Assembly (NCBI GenBank): GCA_031425695.1 | Contig: JANPJV010000222.1 | Location: 1 to 34,049, forward strand | Direction of reading: 5' to 3' | Length of the DNA: 34,049 nt | Source: JANPJV01 sp031425695 | GTDB taxonomy: Bacteria > Pseudomonadota > Gammaproteobacteria > Xanthomonadales > SZUA-5 | Shown: positions 30,608-34,049 of the stretch, piece after piece | Layout of the letters: every line of letters starts with the position of its first letter | Numbering within the stretch: position 1 is the first letter of the stretch | Notes under the pieces: model-generated | Seen by the model: only the letters and a program-made list of their open reading frames with translations | Told to the model about the DNA's origin: nothing | Databases searched by the model: none | Made by a program: the position numbers and the translations under genes

Positions 30608-31468
30608 ATGAATTTGACTGGCACACTGGGCTTGGTGTTGGTGCTGTGCGCCATGCCGGTGGCAGAAGCGTCCGCGCGCAGCGCAGACCCACCAGAAGCA
30701 GAAGCAACAGAAGCGTCCGCGCGCAGCGCAGACCCACCGGACATGTTTGCCGAATACCGGGCGATGCTCGGCGACGACAATCCGGCCGAGCTTGTCGAGA
30801 TGCAGGGCGAGGAACTTTGGAACACCGCCCGCGGACCGAAGGCAGCCAGCCTGACTGCGTGCGATCTGGGACTCGGAAAAGGCGTGCTGGCCGGCGCCTA
30901 CGCCCAGCTGCCGCGCTACTTCGCCGACACCGGCAAGCTCATGGATCTGGAGACGCGGCTCCTGCATTGCATGCAGAGCCTGCAGGGCCTCGACACCAGC
31001 GCGCTGCAGCAGAAGCCTTATTCCGAACAGGGACAGCCGCAGACCGAACTCGAGAGCCTCACCGTCTTTATCGCGGCGCAGTCGCGCGGCATGCTGGTCG
31101 CAGTGCCGCAGTCGCATCCCGTCGAATTGCAGGCCTTTGCCGATGGCGCCAAGGCCTTCAACTTTCGTGCGGGGCCGCATGATTTCTCCTGCGCCACCTG
31201 CCATGGCCAGGCCGGCAAGCGCATCCGCCTGCAATCGCTGCCGCAATTGAACACGGTCGCGGGTGCGCAGAGCTCCTTCGGCACTTGGCCGACCTATCGC
31301 ATCTCCCAGGGTGCCGTGCGCACGCTCGAATGGCGCATGGCCGACTGTGCGCGCCAGCAGCGCTTGCCGGCATTGCAGCACGGCTCCAAGCTCGCGCTCG
31401 ACCTCATCACGTATCTCGGCGTGCAGGCGAATGGTGCCAAGATGACGGCGCCGAGCCTGAAGCGATGA
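30608..31468 (+). CDS. soxA: Sulfur-oxidation cytochrome SoxA, with in-frame repeat insert
   Basis: SoxA with SoxX joins thiosulfate to SoxY. The ATG at 30608 with GGAG 7 bases upstream gives 286 residues; a TTG at 30572 overlapping soxZ is less likely. After the signal peptide (LGLVLVLCAMPVAEA) come two copies of SARSADPPEAEAT-like coding (residues about 20-43), each from a 31-bp repeat of family E. The mature fold follows: a disulfide-type pair in the N domain (TACDLG, LLHCMQ), the single CATCH heme site at 195-199, and the active-site Cys247 in RMADCARQQRLPAL. It is the monoheme SoxA type, lacking the N-terminal heme. Its stop overlaps the soxX start. Confidence 0.92.
   Translation: MNLTGTLGLVLVLCAMPVAEASARSADPPEAEATEASARSADPPDMFAEYRAMLGDDNPAELVEMQGEELWNTARGPKAASLTACDLGLGKGVLAGAYAQLPRYFADTGKLMDLETRLLHCMQSLQGLDTSALQQKPYSEQGQPQTELESLTVFIAAQSRGMLVAVPQSHPVELQAFADGAKAFNFRAGPHDFSCATCHGQAGKRIRLQSLPQLNTVAGAQSSFGTWPTYRISQGAVRTLEWRMADCARQQRLPALQHGSKLALDLITYLGVQANGAKMTAPSLKR
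30663..30738 (+). repeat. Two 31-bp family E repeats inside soxA
   Basis: 30663-30693 and 30708-30738 are identical 31-mers with a 45-base period, starting CAGAAGCGTCCGCGCGCAGC. The same segment forms the right arm of the intergenic element at 6265-6292. In soxA the frame is kept, giving EASARSADPP twice. Confidence 0.9.
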
Positions 31469-32097
31469 ACTCTCCGATGATTGTTCGCAGCGTCCTCGTG
31501 GCCATCCTGCTGGCGCTCGTGGTGGGGTGTGCAAGCCCACGGCCTGAGGAAAACGTCGCAACACCTGTGCCGGTTTCCAACTCGTTCCAGGCCAAGGGCC
31601 AAGCTGGCCTCAACCGCCTCGAGCAGAACAACATGCAGGCGGTCTGCAGCGAATTCGAAGGCCAGGCGGTCCCGCCCGAGCTCGCGAAACGCATCATCGA
31701 CGAGGCCAGCGCGGGTGTTCGCTTCCCGACCGACGGCCAGTATTTAGGCGACTGGCGCAACGGCGAAGCCATCGCTAGATCCGGGGCCGGAATGCAGTTG
31801 AACGATGATCCGGCCAAGCCGAACGGCGGCAATTGCTATGCCTGCCACCAACTCGCTGCGGCCGAAATTTCGTATGGAACGCTGGGGCCGTCGCTGACCC
31901 AGTACGGCAAGCTGCGTGGCACCAGCGAACCGATTCTCCAGTACGCCTGGACGCGGCTGTGGAACGCGCACGCCTACAACGCCTGCTCGCACATGCCGCG
32001 CTTCGGCGACGCCGGGATCCTGACCGAGCAGCAACTCAAGGACGTCATGGCGTTCTTGTTCGATCCGGAGTCGCCGGTGAACCGGAAAGCGGATTGA
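31465..32097 (+). CDS. soxX: Sulfur-oxidation cytochrome SoxX, predicted lipoprotein
   Basis: Monoheme partner of SoxA. The ATG at 31465 overlaps the soxA stop (ATGA) and gives 210 residues; a longer frame back to 31285 lies inside soxA and is not used. The signal ends in a lipobox (LALVVGC, Cys22), which would make SoxX membrane-anchored. The heme site is CYACH at 124-128, and the axial ligand is likely Met177 in CSHMPRFGDAG. The longer N-terminal region (LNRLEQNNMQAVCSEFEGQAVPPEL) is of the extended SoxX type. Lipidation is inference from the motif. Confidence 0.92.
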   Translation: MNSPMIVRSVLVAILLALVVGCASPRPEENVATPVPVSNSFQAKGQAGLNRLEQNNMQAVCSEFEGQAVPPELAKRIIDEASAGVRFPTDGQYLGDWRNGEAIARSGAGMQLNDDPAKPNGGNCYACHQLAAAEISYGTLGPSLTQYGKLRGTSEPILQYAWTRLWNAHAYNACSHMPRFGDAGILTEQQLKDVMAFLFDPESPVNRKAD

Positions 32098-32111
32098 TAT
32101 GGGTGGGCGAT

Positions 32112-32261
32112 ACGTTGGTCACGTTACGCCCGCGAAGTCGCCAGGGTGGGGGCAACGAAAATCGGGCGCTACGTGACAATGCGAACCGGCGCGTGCTTGT
32201 CACGTAGCGCCCGATCGTCAAACGGCAAGCGTCGAGTGCGCGCGGGCGCAACCTGACCTAC
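32112..32261. repeat. Palindromic repeat B5 between soxX and soxB
   Basis: Outer arms are slightly decayed (left TACGTTGGTCACGTTACGCC from 32111, right GCGGGCGCAACCTGACCTAC at 32242-32261). Inner arms CGGGCGCTACGTGAC (32163-32177) and GTCACGTAGCGCCCG (32199-32213) are perfect. The base after the right end starts the GGAG Shine-Dalgarno of soxB (32262-32265). Confidence 0.88.
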
Positions 32262-32271
32262 GGAGAAATCC

Positions 32272-33978
32272 ATGCAACGACGCGAATTCTTATCGGTCCT
32301 CGCCGCGGCCACCATCGTCGCCAATGCCCCTGGCTGCATGCGGGTGCGGCCGGCGCGCGGCTTGCGCGGTCTCTACGACGTCCCGCGCTTTGGCAACGTC
32401 CACCTCCTGCATTTCACCGATTGCCACGCGCAACTGCTGCCGGTGCACTTTCGCGAGCCATCCGTGAACATCGGGGTCGGCGCGGCGCGTAATCGTCCGC
32501 CGCATCTGATTGGCTCCGCATTCCTGAAGCATTACGGCCTGCACCCGGAAACGCCGGCGGCGCATGCCTTCACCGCGCTCGATTTCACCGAGGCCGCGCA
32601 CGAGTACGGCCGCGTCGGCGGCTTTGCGCACCTGGCGACGCTGGTCAAGCAACTGCGCGCAACGCGAACCGGCGCCTTGCTGCTCGATGGCGGCGACACC
32701 TGGCAAGGCTCGGCGACGGCGCTGTGGACGCGTGGCCAGGACATGGTCGACGCGTGCAAGCTGCTCGGCGTCGACATCATGACCGGCCACTGGGAATTCA
32801 CCCTGGGTGCGGAGCGCGTCCAGGAGATCATCGCGAAGGACTTTGCGGGGAAGCTTGAATTCCTCGCGCACAACGTCACCACGCGCGATTTCGGCGACGC
32901 GGTGTTGAAGCCCTACGTGATCCGCGAGCAGAGCGGCGCATCGGTCGCGATCATTGGCCAGGCTTTTCCATACACACCGATCGCCAACCCCGCGCACCTG
33001 ATTCCCGACTGGAGCTTCGGCATCCAGGAAGCCGCTTTGCAGGCGCTGATCGAGCAGGCGCGCGGCGAGGGCGCGCAAGTGGTCGTGCTGCTGTCGCACA
33101 ACGGCATGGATGTCGATCTGAAGCTCGCCTCCCGCGTGCGCGGTCTCGACGCCATCCTCGGCGGCCACACCCACGATGGCGTGCCGATGCCGGTCGCCGT
33201 GCGCAACCCTGGTGGCGTAACGCAGGTCACCAATGCCGGCAGCAACGGCAAGTTTCTCGGCGTGCTCGATTTCGACGTGCGTGGCGGCAAGGTCGTCGGT
33301 TCGCAATATCGCCTGCTGCCCGTATTTACTAACGCGCTGAAGGCCGATCCCGAGATGACCTCCCTGATCGAGCGCGTCCACGCGCCGTACCGCGAGCGCC
33401 TCGATGAGCCGCTCGCGGTCACCGATGACCTGTTGTATCGGCGCGGAAACTTCAATGGCAGTTTCGACCAGCTCATCCTGGACGCCCTGCTCGCCGTGAA
33501 GGACGCGCAAATTGCGTTCAGCCCGGGATTCCGCTGGGGTACGAGCCTGCTGCCGGGTGACACGATCCGCATGGAACAGCTAATGAGCCAGACCGCCATC
33601 ACCTACCCACAGACGACCGTGTCCGAGATGACGGGCGCGCAGCTCAAGGCCATCCTCGAAGACGTTGCCGACAACCTCTTCAATCCCGATCCCTACTACC
33701 AGCAGGGCGGCGACATGGTGCGCGTGGGCGGCATGGATTACGCGATCGAACCCGGCGCACCCAGCGGCCAGCGCATTCGCGAAATGTCCCTGGATGGCAA
33801 GGCGATCGAGGCCGACAAGATTTACAAAGTGGCAGGCTGGGCACCCGTCGCCGCGAACGTCGAGGGCGAGCCAATCTGGGACGTCGTCGCCGAATGGCTC
33901 CGCCACCAGAAGCGCGTATCGGCACGTGAGGTGCAACAGCCAAGGTTGATCGGGGTCGAGGGCAACGCGGGGATTTAG
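32272..33978 (+). CDS. soxB: Thiosulfohydrolase SoxB
   Basis: Di-manganese enzyme that hydrolyses the terminal sulfone of SoxY-bound thiosulfate and releases sulfate. The 568 residues begin with a twin-arginine signal (MQRREFLSVLAAATIVANA). Metal-site motifs of the 5'-nucleotidase family are present: FTDCHAQL, DGGDTWQGS, TGHWEFTLG (the SoxB-specific HWEF form), LSHNGMDVD and GGHTHDG (297-303). The C-terminal nucleotidase-type domain follows (GNFNGSFDQLILDALL). The start has GGAG 6 bases upstream. It is the last gene of the sox run in the window. Confidence 0.95.
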   Translation: MQRREFLSVLAAATIVANAPGCMRVRPARGLRGLYDVPRFGNVHLLHFTDCHAQLLPVHFREPSVNIGVGAARNRPPHLIGSAFLKHYGLHPETPAAHAFTALDFTEAAHEYGRVGGFAHLATLVKQLRATRTGALLLDGGDTWQGSATALWTRGQDMVDACKLLGVDIMTGHWEFTLGAERVQEIIAKDFAGKLEFLAHNVTTRDFGDAVLKPYVIREQSGASVAIIGQAFPYTPIANPAHLIPDWSFGIQEAALQALIEQARGEGAQVVVLLSHNGMDVDLKLASRVRGLDAILGGHTHDGVPMPVAVRNPGGVTQVTNAGSNGKFLGVLDFDVRGGKVVGSQYRLLPVFTNALKADPEMTSLIERVHAPYRERLDEPLAVTDDLLYRRGNFNGSFDQLILDALLAVKDAQIAFSPGFRWGTSLLPGDTIRMEQLMSQTAITYPQTTVSEMTGAQLKAILEDVADNLFNPDPYYQQGGDMVRVGGMDYAIEPGAPSGQRIREMSLDGKAIEADKIYKVAGWAPVAANVEGEPIWDVVAEWLRHQKRVSAREVQQPRLIGVEGNAGI

Positions 33979-33985
33979 TTTGGAG

Positions 33986-34004
33986 TGCGGCGCTCTGCGC
34001 CGCA
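33986..34004. terminator. Hairpin after soxB
   Basis: TGCGGCGC-TCT-GCGCCGCA is a perfect 8-bp stem 8 bases after the soxB stop, without a T run. The region around it (TTGGAGTGCGG and GCATTGGATGC, then GCATCCAAA at 34035) looks like yet another inverted dispersed repeat continuing beyond the window, so termination is only possible. Confidence 0.45.
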
Positions 34005-34049
34005 TTGGATGCCTTTCTCAAGGCCGCGACCAGAGCATCCAAAGCGGCG

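Noticed and set aside
22130..32261. B elements considered as riboswitches or ordinary terminators
   Set aside because: They occur in several unrelated spacers, including convergent ones, have symmetric arms and no T run; a dispersed repeat explains them better.

Overview
The window is high-GC chromosomal DNA from a gammaproteobacterium, most likely of the Xanthomonadales/Lysobacterales (Rhodanobacteraceae-like) type. This rests on gene content, on the queG-nnrD-tsaE order, and on intergenic spacers full of GTAG-headed palindromes and GGGACTC heptamers, which recall repeats of xanthomonads. The assignment is inference; no 16S or marker tree is possible here. The first ~95 bases are homopolymer-rich and look like a damaged contig end.

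Layout: (1) 97-6194, housekeeping: queG (minus), nnrD-tsaE (overlapping, plus), a two-module VOC protein and aspS. (2) 6481-10688: a 995-residue PAS-GAF-PAS-PAS-GGDEF-EAL protein, a small secreted protein with calcium-loop-like motifs, tRNA-Thr(UGU) and a 60-residue putative zinc-binding protein. (3) 10703-25829, a polyamine block. The minus-strand run reads puuD, puuA-like 1, spuC-like aminotransferase, potF, potG, potH, potI. Diverging from it are a second puuA-like gene and puuB (plus), then agmatinase (minus), puuR (plus) and puuC (plus). Together they can import putrescine (PotFGHI), make it from agmatine (SpeB), and degrade it through the gamma-glutamyl route (PuuA, PuuB, PuuC, PuuD) or by direct transamination (SpuC), under a PuuR-like cupin repressor. 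(4) 26060-33978, a sulfur-oxidation block: an MBL-fold hydrolase (minus) diverging from soxC-soxD-soxY-soxZ-soxA-soxX-soxB. This is a full core periplasmic thiosulfate-oxidising set including the sulfane dehydrogenase SoxCD.

The strongest non-genic signal is a family of imperfect palindromes that share the ends GTAGGTCAYGTTG / CAACRTGACCTAC and an inner pair related to GTCAMGTAGC. Two subfamilies sit in different neighbourhoods: a short hairpin-pair form (A) in three successive spacers of the potG-potF-spuC-puuA run, and a longer GGGCGC form (B) in five spacers of the puu and sox regions, often starting within a few bases of a stop codon. Several other repeat families occur: a 228-bp palindrome at the tsaE end, a C/T-rich element next to speB and soxY, heptamer arrays upstream of puuB, and a 31-bp repeat that lies between aspS and the GGDEF-EAL gene and also, twice and in frame, in the coding sequence of soxA. 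Four repeat loci interrupt the sox run.
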